DNA of 64,000 bases from Valencia hispanica (lineage: Eukaryota; Chordata; Actinopteri; Cyprinodontiformes; Valenciidae), in assembly GCA_963556495.2 (NCBI GenBank), contig OY747702.1:28248403-28312402 (forward strand), in the 5' to 3' direction. Position numbers and translations under genes: made by a program. The notes under the pieces are model-generated. The model saw nothing but the letters and a program-made list of their open reading frames with translations, did no database searches and was not told where the DNA came from. This document shows, one piece after another, positions 33,034-43,269 of the stretch (position 1 is its first letter; each line of letters opens with the position of its first letter).

Positions 33034-35969
33034 TGTTAACAAAGGCCTTCTCCTTATACTCTCTTTCAACCTTCTTTTCACCAAAGCTCCAGATCACTGC
33101 AGGTCGTCTAAAGTCATCATAGGCCTTATATTATCATATCAATGCTCTATTCAAGCTTACTCTATCAATAAATAAGTTTATCTCTTGCACTGGTTTTAAA
33201 GAGGCCGAATACATATACACTCCAAACTTTTAGACACCTAAAAATCGTTTTCCTTCAAATTAACATTAGTTCACCTCTTCTTGTTGATCTATTACAAAAA
33301 CTTCTTCGGAAATGCATTGCTTTTGTGGTTTTAATGTGAATAAAATCACAAGGTAATACTACATTTGTAAGGCTTTGTGTCTAGATGACCTCTTCAGCCG
33401 TGCAACATCTTGTAAACTCACACATGACCAAACAGGCTGCCATGAGGTCAGTGTTTGTTTTCCCTCTTTTGTCTCAGTCTTCATCCTTCAGTTATGATCC
33501 AGGGTGACAGGCCAGAGCTGGGGTGGATAGGCCAAGCGAGCATGAAGTGTAAGGGCAGAAATAGTGGCCTGGGCAGCATGGACGAGAGATCTGAGCCTGT
33601 TGGTGACAGCACAGCAGCCTCACAGCAGCCTGCGTTGTCGCTCCTCTGGGAATAATTTAATCATAACACAAGCGTGATTAAGGTAGAGAGAGAGAGAAAG
33701 AGACTTGGGGGATAAGCTGTGAGTTAAAGGCAAAGGATAAGAAAGAGGACAGAGGCATGAGGAGAAAGAATCAGATTACCATGCTCCTAAAGGGAAATGT
33801 GGGATGACACTCATCCAACCTGATTTAAGCGACAGAAGCGTAAAGAATGAAGTCCTCGGCCTGTCTCTCCTCTGACCCTGCCAGTGAGGGATGAGATGGT
33901 GAGTGAGAAACAGAAGAATCACTCATGCTTGGAGTTAGATTGTGCCTAATCGTCCAGAGGCCTGGACTGAGTAACTATGACTTCTCAGGGAGGGGGGGGC
34001 ACAATCTGAAAGACTAAAAAATCCTAATCAGGTTTTTTACGCAAACAGACAAGCTCCGGTCAGTTGCTAGGGCCGCTCGGAGTTCTCTGCGATGAAATGT
34101 GACACGAGTCATTTTACTTCAGCTCCACTCCGCTCAAACACATTTGCAGGATGAGTTATTGTGCACTCTTTATCTACTACCATCTGTGTGAATGAAACAT
34201 ATTTGTGGAGCTGGTTGGCTGCTTTGATGCTTTTAAGTTTACCTATCTGAATTGCTTTTTTTTCTCCCCTCTTCACCCTCATTTCCACTCACTGTCTGCA
34301 TCTAGGCTGTCAATTTTCGTCCCTCTCTAACATTCGGGTGGTGAAACGCCACACGACTTCTGATAAAAACTTTTTTCTCCCTACAGTAAGAGCATTGTGA
34401 TTATAGTTGAAGGGCTCAGATATTTTTCCCTTTTAATGTGTGCTTGGTTGGGTTTGTGCTTTTTCGCTTAGTTTATGACGGCGTGCATGTCCGTTTCTAT
34501 TTGTGTCCACATGCTTGTCTCACATTATTGATTTAGCCAGCCCATAGCAGACATGAAATGAACAGAGTAAAAGCTGAGGCCAACAGAGAGAGATGTGAAC
34601 AGTGATGGACATTATGAAAAAAGCTTTAGACATGTAGAAAATGTTTGCTTTTTTCAAGGAAAATAGAAATAATAGATCTAAATATTTTGGTAAGAACTGA
34701 TGAAAAACATGATCTGGTCTAACCCACAGGTTAGAAAGCATTGGTACTTGACTATAAAATCCTCAGAAAAAGCAACAGTGACTCACAAACTGGACAGAAG
34801 CACACAGCAACCCCCTGCTAACATCACCAACATAACACACACTCATACACACAATATATGTGCTCTTACAAATCAATTTTGCTCTAGTATACAGACACAA
34901 CTGGACTGAAGGAAGTGGCTCGGAAATATCACAACAACCTTGGGGAGCTTGAGCTCGCTGTGAGCTCTGTGTGCCTCCACTATGTGGGCTCTTTATATCT
35001 CTCTCATTTAATCAATCCGCTCCCTGCTCTTTCATCCATTAATGTGGCCTCTCTCCTCACGTAATATTCGAACCATTGTGCTGTTTGTCCTATTCGCCAG
35101 GTATCATGAAGCACAGGAGGTAGGCAAGAACATACGAACATGACTGTGTGAGAGACTCTTGAGGAAGGCGGCGGAAATTTGACAGTTTTGCAGGATTGAT
35201 GTCTTATTAGCAAAGTCTGTCTAATGGAGAAGAACGGTAAATTAACAGCTATGTGTCTCTTATTTAACCACTGTTCATACTTCCATGCTATTCAAACACG
35301 AAGGAATCTAAAACTGTGTCCTGTTGCAACCTAAAAAGAAATCTAAAACATCTTCAGTAGCACCAAGCCTAACACTATCAATCAATTTGGCCTTTATGCT
35401 TATTAGGTCTCTGCAAATACGTCACTTTCCATTTATTATAGAAGTGAGTGTTTTTTAATATCCTACCCAGATTTCAATGAAAAAGTTGCTTTTTAAAACC
35501 TATTCTCAGTTAAACAAATATTAATTTTAGATATTAGTTCACTTGTTGTGCTTTTGTCCATCATCATTTATTTTGTTGAGAGAAAAAATTGGGACATCAC
35601 CTTTAAATGTGTTTTCCATACAAAGCCAGTCTTAAAGTAAATCTCAGTGACTCTACATCCATGTTCTGTGTGTTCATGTGTCAGTTACTTCAGCATATGT
35701 ACAGACACACTGCTCTCACAGGAGGTCAAGAGCACCATCTGTGCATGTTCAATTGTTAATTAGATTCACAACTACTGAATAATAAATTGGTGTGACCAAA
35801 ATTGACTGAAGGTGTGGAATACCTGAGGTTAGAAAATGGAAAAAATGTAGGGTAACATTTAGCACAATTTCTACAGGCATCTTGGAATTCGTCTCCCTGC
35901 AACATTTGTGGCTAAAGGTACTTTATTCGTTTTGCATACAAATGTTTAATATTTATAGTTTATTGTGTT
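33034..35969. other. Repeat-poor tract, unassigned
   Basis: No recognised transposon, exon or RNA gene. Base composition is more balanced at 33640-34160 than in most of the window. Short purine-rich runs (GAGAGAGAGA at ~33685) occur. Probably intergenic or intronic single-copy DNA. Confidence 0.4.
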
Positions 35970-36268
35970 AGATTCTAAATCAAGCGATATTCATACCCAG
36001 AAAATATTTGGTGAAACAGTTTCGGGGCAATTCTACCAAATACAAAGGAAGTGTATGTATACCTCTGACTTTGATGAAAGTGATAAAATAAAAAATACAA
36101 ATTCTCTCACTGTTTATTCTGACATTTCACAAATACAAAACATATGTTCATATTTGATCTTAAACAAAACAAAATGTTTACTTTGATTTGATGTTTGACA
36201 GTAAAGAAAAAATGTATTTCTGTTTTTTTTTTTTTTGGAGTGTATGTAAATTTCTGGTTTAAACTGTT
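35970..36268. mobile_element. Tc1-like terminal inverted repeat fragment
   Basis: The segment CAATTCTACCAAATACAAAG, a CTTTGATGAAAGTGATAAA word, ATTCTGACATTTCACAAATA and the end GTGTATGTAAATTTCTGGTT match the long terminal region of a common fish Tc1 family. Only one end is found; the transposase is absent. Confidence 0.65.
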
Positions 36269-38469
36269 CAACACATCACAAGCCACTACTACATGCAGAC
36301 ACGCTCACCTCTCCATGCAAAATGCTTAAAGTGGCTCCAACAGCAAAGCAGTTCAACCGACTTTTAGGATTAATTGCCCTATAATTATTTTTGCAACTTC
36401 GAGTTACTCATAGGTTAAGTATGGAGTATTGAACTTTCATTTCCATAGGGTCACGGGATCATTCAACTTTCTAGGAAAAATACGGGAAAAGTCACAAATA
36501 ACAACTAGAACTATGATAAAAATGAAATTTTGGTCAATGAACACAAATAACATGAAAACATTTAAGGAAGATGAAATCCAATCATACCTAATGCATGAAG
36601 TTGGGACAATGAGACTTAATCTGAAGTGTTTATCAAAAAACAAATTACACCCGTTTCTGTTTTGTGCAAAATGGAGAAATATTTTTTTTCTATGTATTTA
36701 ATTCCATTCCACCTTAGGCAGGTTTAATCAAGGTGTAACAAACAAATTTGTTTAAAGTGTTTACAACTAGATTTTTTTATTTATCTCTTGTTGGACTGCA
36801 AACAGGTTAAATAGCAGGAAGAATCAGGATCAACACTAGGGTTTTATCATTAACATGTAGAATGTATTAGATATCTATGACAAACATATTTGATAAAGCA
36901 TGTTTCTTAATTTTGACAAGGATTTCTAATTATACTCATTACTCTGAAACATTTCATCAGTTCTGACAGATGATTACCTATGACTAATAACACAATAATA
37001 GCTTTCTTTCGGTGTCATGAATAAGTCAATTGATTATCGTTAAAGTCATAATGTGTTAGAGCAAAAGTACAAATTATGTAAAAATTGTATATCTGCATGC
37101 TCAGGTTGCTCCAAAAACAACAATTTGTGTTGAAAACACATTGTAGCAAATGCCCCTCTAAACAGAGATGCTTTGTAACGCTGATGCATCTTCTCGCTGT
37201 CAACGCTGACATGCTCATAAAGCACAAGGCCTCATTTTAAGTCAAACAGAAAATACCGCACAAACCTGGGAACAAACAAGGGGGGACAGCGGCATGGTTT
37301 GATTGGGCCGTGAACAGTTGCTGTCGTTACAAAGCACCACTGTAAGCTCCATCGATTATCAAAGGCCTCCGAGCTCAGACAGGGAGTCTACTGATCTTTC
37401 CCGAGCTCAGACATGAAAAGCTGCCAGTGACAGCTCATAGCCGGGGCTAGATCACACCGCTGTGCTGAGGAGGGGTGTGTGGAAAGGGGCTCTGCTGTGC
37501 CGGAGTTTTAAACACCTGCTCCACGGGCCAAGCTTGTGTTTTCTTGTTTTCTCCCTCTTAATGTTGCGCTCTGTCAGGGGCAACAAGGATGTGCTTTCAT
37601 GTGAACTGAGGCCCCACCAATAGCATCGCAGTGCTAGAGACACTTGGTAAAACAATGCCAGACAAGCTTTTATTATGGCCATGCCTCATTACTTTTTAAC
37701 CAGCGTAATCGTACGTGCTGCTCCTTATGAATTATTCACAGGTGAGCTCTTGTCACAACATGACAGAGGGAGATGGAAAGCGCTCCAAATGAAAAAAGCC
37801 CAAGCACAAAAATAGGAAATAAACAGATGTCAAAAATGAGATGCAGGGATACATGTGTTTTTACCCTCCATTCACTTATAAAGACTTTCAGGCGCAGGTC
37901 AGTGTTTATGTATATGGCTCCAAAACTGTTGAAAATGGGTCTAATAGAAGTTAGTTTGAGCTGAAGAAAACAGGATTAATAGCTGCCTTGAGTCGTGTTT
38001 CCTTTTGAAATACCTATTGAAAGATGCATGTTAAAGGCCAAAGCTACAAATCCAAAAAGTTAACATGGTCAAGGCTCAGCGATGCTCCAGCCTGTGTAAC
38101 AGAGGCTTCTGAGCACCACCAGATTCATGCACTCACAACAGATGTCACATGAAATGATACAGAAATGCATTAAGACCAGGAATTTTAATTCAATCAAATG
38201 TGGGTCAGAATGAACAGTGTTTTTGGGAGTTATTACTACTTCCTTTTCGGCAGCAAATGGTGTGCAAAGACAGCATTTTGGTATATACATGTTCTTAGGA
38301 GGGAATCCTATAAAATCAGTAAACATTAACTGTTGTATGTGATAAAGATAAGCAAATGCCCAAAACAAGTATTTATTACCCAGTAAACTTTTGTACATGC
38401 AAATTACAAGCTTGGATTCCATCTGCAAGACTAACACAACATTCCAGCACATTAACCTAAAATGGAAGT
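36269..38469. other. Unassigned
   Basis: AT-rich to ~37200. 37260-37760 is more balanced and has no open frame with motifs. No repeat family recognised. Confidence 0.4.
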
Positions 38470-39770
38470 AGAAGTAAACATGGTTTACTTTGACTGCAAT
38501 TACAGCTGCAGTTCTATTAGGCTATGACCCTTTCAGCATTGTACATCTAGAGACTGAAGATTTTGCACATTCATCATAGCTCAGGCTCAGTCAAATTAGG
38601 TTGGTAGCATCTGTGAATATACATTTTCATGTCTTACAACATATTCTCAAATAGATTTAGGCCTGGACTATGACTGGGCTATACAAGCAAATGTACAGGT
38701 TTGGTTTTGATCCAAACCATTTCATGGAAGGTGAAGCTTCGCCCTAGTCTCATGTCTTTTGCAGCTCTATCAGGTTTTCTTCTAGGATTTCCCTGTATTT
38801 AGCTCCATCCATCCTCCCATCAACTCTGACCAGCTTCCCTGTCCCTGCTGTGGATTAGAACCCCCACAGCGTCATTCTGATACTACCATGGTTTCTTGTG
38901 CAGATGATGTGTTCAGTGTGTATTGGAGTGTTAATTTTCCACCACTTATCTAATTTTGCATTTTGACAAGGAGTTTAGTGTTGTTATTCTAATATGACCA
39001 AATCACCTACTTCTACATGTTACATAAGAAAGATTATCCCGTCTGAGCTGTGGATCTCTGTAGCTCCTACAGAGTTACCAAATGCCTCTTGGCTGCTACT
39101 CTAAAGCCCCTTTCAAACAGGCCATGAAAAACGGCAATTTTCCGGACTTTTCATATGCTTTTGTGTCTGAAAGCAATCTTCCAAACTTTATCCTGATACC
39201 CTTTACCAGTAATTTTACGGCTGAAGACCTAGTAACAAGAGCGGACTTTTCAAGGTATGGGGTTTGCGTTCAGAGAGTCAGGTAATGTTCCGCGAAAGCT
39301 GGAGGGGTGTGGGCCGGTGGGGGAAAGGGGAGAGGGGCAGGGAACGCTGTGAGCGCACACATTGATGACGTATAAATGTCACTCTTTTCCTTTCAGCTTC
39401 TTCTTCGATGTCTCTTAAGCGTTTCCATGTGCGCAAAATTGCACACATCACAAAGACGAGCGCTGCGAGTAGATCTGCAGTTTCGTCCACTATCTTTGCA
39501 ATAATGCATTTGTTTGGGGAAATGACGTACGCCCGCCGCACTAAGTTTACGTAATATCCACCTAGAACCTAGACCTTGAGTCTGGAAACGGCTTAAATAA
39601 CGCTGGAGTAGATTCTCAGTCATCCAGGACAAGACAATGAAAAAAGTGCCTCAGTTCTCTGATTACTGCTCTCCTTCTCTGGTATGTCAGTTTAGGTGGA
39701 TGTCTATGTCTGATTAGGTTTACAGTTGTGCTGATTTACATATCAACCGTTTAATGACGGAGAATTTGGT
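38470..39770 (-). mobile_element. Tc1-like transposon relic split by a ~550-bp insertion
   Basis: The plus-strand order matches the intact Tc1 at 58343-59956 read left to right: TAGAGACTGAAGATTTTGCA, TTCTCAAATAGATTTAGGCC, CCATCAACTCTGACCAGCTT, CTGAGCTGTGGATCTCTGTA. Then at ~39660 come TCAGTTTAGGTGGATG and GGTTTACAGTTGTGC. The middle, ~39100-39650, is foreign. Coding capacity is lost through many stops and indels. Confidence 0.75.
39100..39650. mobile_element. Insertion within Tc1 relic, probable non-autonomous DNA element
   Basis: This interval interrupts the Tc1 sequence. It starts near AAAGCCCCTTTCAAACAGGC and contains TTTTCCGGACTTTTC, a style seen in MITE ends. No transposase is present. 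A GC-richer centre contains CpG-containing words (GTACGCCCGCCGCAC). Clear terminal inverted repeats could not be delimited by eye, so the type is tentative. Confidence 0.4.
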
Positions 39771-39904
39771 AATTTCTTGAGGCAATTGGTTGCACTGGAA
39801 TTTTATTCGTCAGTTTGGGAATGAATACAAAGGGATGCACACTAAACTTTTCAGATTTTTTGCTTTTAGAAGAATAAAAAAAAGGATTTCATTTGCCTTT
39901 CAAA

Positions 39905-40984
39905 ATTTTATATCCTATTTAATATCTACATGCTCTCACTAGGCAAGATTATAGCAACCGATAAGATTAGCTACCATAACTACTTGGATGACACTCAGCT
40001 TTACATTACAATGTCACCAGGTGACTCTGAACCCATTCAAACCCTAAATCAATGCATCGTCCAAATAAATGGATGGATGTGCCATAACTTTCTCCAGCTG
40101 AATAGAAACAAAACTAAAGTTATTATCTTTGGACCCAAAGATGAATGATCAAGAGTCAGCACACAGCTTCAATTAATACAGCAAGAAACTACTGATCAGC
40201 CACAAAACCTAGGTGCAGTAATGGACTCAGACCTGAACCTCCAGGGTCACATAAAGGCAATAACAAGGTCAGCGTTCTATCATCTGAAGAACATTTCTAG
40301 GATTAAAGGACCAATGTTGCAACAGGACCTGGAAAACCTCATCCATGCGTTTATCTTTAGTCGGATTGATTACTACACCAGCGTCCTCTCAGGTCTGCCT
40401 AAAAAGTCAATTAGACAGCTGCAGCTGATCCAGAACGCTGCCACTCGCGTCCTCACTAGAACCAGGAAAGTAGAGCACATCACCCCAGTTCTAAAGTCTT
40501 TACACTGGCTCCCTGTAGCTCAGAGACTAGACTTCAAAATACTTTTACTAGTTTATAAATCATTGAATGGCTTAGCACCAAAGTATGTTGAAGATCTACT
40601 GTTAGTATACCAGCGCCCAAGACCACTCAGGTCCTCTAATTCCAGTCTACTCAACATCAATAGAATTAGAACCAAATATGGAGAAGCAGCTTTCAGTTTC
40701 TATGCTCCTCTAATTTGGAACAAACCTCCAGACAACTGAAAAGCTGCTGAGACACTGAGTTCTTTTAAATCCCAACTAAAAATGTATCTGTTTAGAGCTC
40801 CCTTTGAGTAATGCTTTGATGTATCGTGTTTTGTGTGTGCTTCTTGCTTTATTGCTGTTTTTACTTTATATGCATGGTCTGTGTCTTAGTGCTATTTTTA
40901 TTTTACCCCTTAATCATGTAAAGCACCTTAAATTACTGGTTGTTGAAAGTGTGCTATACAAATAAAATTGCCTTGCCTTGCCTT
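39905..40984 (+). mobile_element. L2/Maui-type LINE, family B, 5'-truncated copy
   Basis: Begins abruptly within the RT (TTTAATATCTACATGCTC, equal to ~12076 in the longer copy) and runs to the TTGCCTTGCC tail. A Tc1 element follows directly. Confidence 0.85.
39930..40739 (+). pseudogene. L2-B ORF2, RT core to C-terminus
   Basis: Two open stretches: 39930-40148 with [34 protein letters not shown]; and 40221-40739 with MDSDLNLQGHI, FYHLKNISRIKG, LQLIQNAATRVLT, LKSLHWLPVAQRLDF, FKILLLVYKSLNGLAPKYVE and SFYAPLIWNKPPDN, then a stop replacing a Cys or Lys codon. The active-site motif is YLDD rather than YADD. A stop after GPKDE (40146-40148) separates the two stretches in the same frame. The final FKSQLKMYLF lies beyond the last stop. 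Non-functional. Confidence 0.82.
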
Positions 40985-41370
40985 AATCATTTATTTTCAT
41001 CAATCAACAAAATGCAGTGAATGAACAAAAGGGGAATCTAAATCAAATCCATATTTGGTGTGACCACCCATCAATTCTTCTAGATACACTTCCACAAAGT
41101 TTTTGACGGAAGTCGGCTGGTAAGTTGTTCTAAACATCTTGGAGAACTAACCACAGATATTCTGTGGATGTCAGCTTCCTCACATTCTTCTGTCTCTTCA
41201 TGTAATCCCAGACACACTCGATGATGCTGAGATCGAGGCTCTGTGGGGGCCATACCATCACTTGCAGGATTTCTTGTTCTTCTCTATGCTGAAGATAGAT
41301 CCTGCATGTATTTCTCAGCATTGAGAACACCATTAATCTTGACCAAATCTCCAACTTCATTTGCAGAAAT

Positions 41371-42300
41371 CAGTGGCGGCTGGTGAAAAATATTCTTGGT
41401 GGGGCTGTGCTTTTTTGTTGTTGCTTTTTTTAAATCAAACTTGTGTTTTCTGAGCTTTGTGCACAACTCCACTATTTCCTGAACTAAGTACAGCTCTTTT
41501 ATTTCCTGTCTTACATCAATGGACAAACTGATTAATCCAGGTGTGTCTGACCATTGTTGTTGTGACAACTGAGGTCAGACACACCTGGATTGATCTGTTT
41601 GTCCAATACAGACAGGAAATTAAAGGGCTGTACTTAGTTCAGGAAGTAGTGGAGCTGTGAATATAGCTTATCAAGTCATTTTCAAAAATCATCCCAAAAC
41701 AATTGAACATAATGGCTGGACACCAGTACTATGTGAAATACTGATTATTTTAATGCAAATATTAACAACTTGAGGCATTCTTATACTAAACATAAATACA
41801 ATATTGCACAAACAAGTTTAGAACCAAACTGGAAACAAATAACTCATTAGGTTTACACAAAAATTTTATACACAAAGCTGTTAACTCTTACAGCAGCGCC
41901 CCCTTGTGGCAGAGAAATCACACTGCCAATGTCACCACCAGATATCTTGCCTACCCTCACACCAGCCTTGGGGCGATTTCTCTATCGCCCTTCATGCGTC
42001 CGAATCAACGACGCTGATTGAATAAATTCCTGTCGCTATGAGCGAATTTCTTGTCAGTAATTGTCTGGCTGCTGCACTGCTTGGGCGATCTTTCTATCGC
42101 CCCAGCCGCTCAGCAGCAGGAGATTTTCTCCGAAAATGATTTATATTTTTATATATGATACTTTGTTAGGAATTTAAACACACAATTAACTTAGAATATG
42201 TGATTATTGTTAATTTAAAAATAAAAATAAAAAACACTTGGGAAACACCAAACACTGGGGGGGCGGCGCCCTATCGCCCTCTGTTGGCCAGCTGCCACTG
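41371..42300. mobile_element. hAT-type non-autonomous transposon (930 bp) with 8-bp target duplication
   Basis: Terminal inverted repeats CAGTGGCGGCTGG (41371-41383) and, on the other strand, CAGTGGCAGCTGG (42288-42300). Flanks GCAGAAAT (41363-41370) and ACAGAAAT (42301-42308) form an 8-bp target duplication with one mismatch, diagnostic of hAT insertion. No transposase is present. Inside are a long foldback (41460-41660) and small GGGCGAT...ATCGCCC palindromes at ~41971-41990 and ~42084-42103. Confidence 0.85.
41460..41660. repeat. Long inverted repeat (foldback) inside the hAT element
   Basis: Left arm ~41460-41552 and right arm ~41573-41660 are reverse complements over ~90 bp with several mismatches and small gaps, around a 20-bp loop. 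Core: AATCCAGGTGTGTCTGACC paired with GGTCAGACACACCTGGATT. RNA from either strand could form a long hairpin. Confidence 0.85.
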
Positions 42301-43200
42301 ACAGAAATGTAGCCCCGGAAGTTCAAGGAACTTCCACTATGCGTCACTGTTGCTTGCAAACACTCATTATTTTACTGCTCTCCAGCCCTTCGACAAACAA
42401 TCTGCCTTCTGCTACAGACAAATGTTTAAAATTTTGACTCATCAGTCCAGAGCACCTGCTGCCATTTTTCTGCACCCCAGTTCTTGTTTTCATGCATACT
42501 TGAGTCCTTGGCCTTGTTTCCATGTCGGAGGTATGGCTTTTTAGCTACAACTCTGTCATGAAGACCACTTCTGGCCAGCCTTTCCTGGACAGTAGATAGG
42601 TGTACCTGGGTCCTACTGGCTTCTGCCAGTTCTGAGCAGATGGAGATTTCAAAGGGTAATACGCTTGATGTGTCTTTCATCAGCTGCACTAAGTTTCCTT
42701 GAGCGACCACGGAGTCTACGATCCTTAACGTTGCCCGTTTCTTTGTGCTTCTTCAAAAGAGCTTCAACAGCACATCTAGAAACCCCAGTCTGCTTTGAAA
42801 TCTTTGTCTGGGAGAGACCTTGCTGATGCAGTATAACTAACATGTTACTTCTTGCTGTGCCTCCTACACAGCTGTTCCTGTTTCACTTAATGACTGTGTT
42901 TCAACCTACTTGTGACACTGATGATCATTAGCATCTGTTTGTTATAATTGGTTGATCATACACCTGACTATAATCCTACAAAATCCCTGACTTTGTGCAA
43001 GTGTACCTATAAGAATTGATGCTGGTTTGAAGGCAAAAGGTAGTAACACCACGTACTAATTTGATTTCGATTTTTATTTTGTATGCTCACTCTCCATTTT
43101 GTAAACCGATAAAAAATAAAGAATCGTTATTTATATTTCTCAAAGCATTCTTTGTTTACAGTATTCTTTTTCAACACTGGCCAAAACCTTTGCACAGTAT

Positions 43201-43202
<2 letters not shown>

Positions 43203-43265
<63 letters not shown>
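43203..43265. repeat. (TA)n microsatellite
   Basis: About 31 TA units directly at the right end of the Tc1 element (preceded by ACAGTATGGTA). Tc1 elements insert at TA, so the run may have grown from the target site. Confidence 0.95.

Positions 43266-43269
<4 letters not shown>

Larger units (their letters stand above)
41060..42850 (-). pseudogene. Tc1 transposase, broken
   Basis: N-terminal HTH: HQQGLSQTKISKQTGVSRCA followed by VEALLKKHKETG (42843-42649), then a stop/frameshift. A second HTH and linker follow (LAEASRTQVHLSTVQERLA, RSGLHDRVVAKKPYL) and the first catalytic block WQQVLWTDESKF near 42440. Then comes decay. After the hAT element the frame resumes as VGDLVKINGVLNAEKYMQDL and continues to VWPPQSLDLSIIECVWDYMK (41130-41360). 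The QQDNDPKHT block with the second catalytic Asp is deleted, so even before the hAT insertion this copy may have been dead. Confidence 0.8.
40985..43202 (-). mobile_element. Tc1-like transposon, split by a hAT insertion
   Basis: The minus-strand transposase starts near 42850. The 3' terminal region ends at 40985 with AAATAAATGATT, and the right terminal region (42990-43202) has TTGATGCTGGTTTGAAGGC and CCAAAACCTTTGCACAGTAT. The coding half lies at 42330-42850 and the rest at 41060-41360, with a 930-bp hAT element in between (41371-42300). The same family is present at 51495-52502. A long TA microsatellite follows at 43203. Confidence 0.85.
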
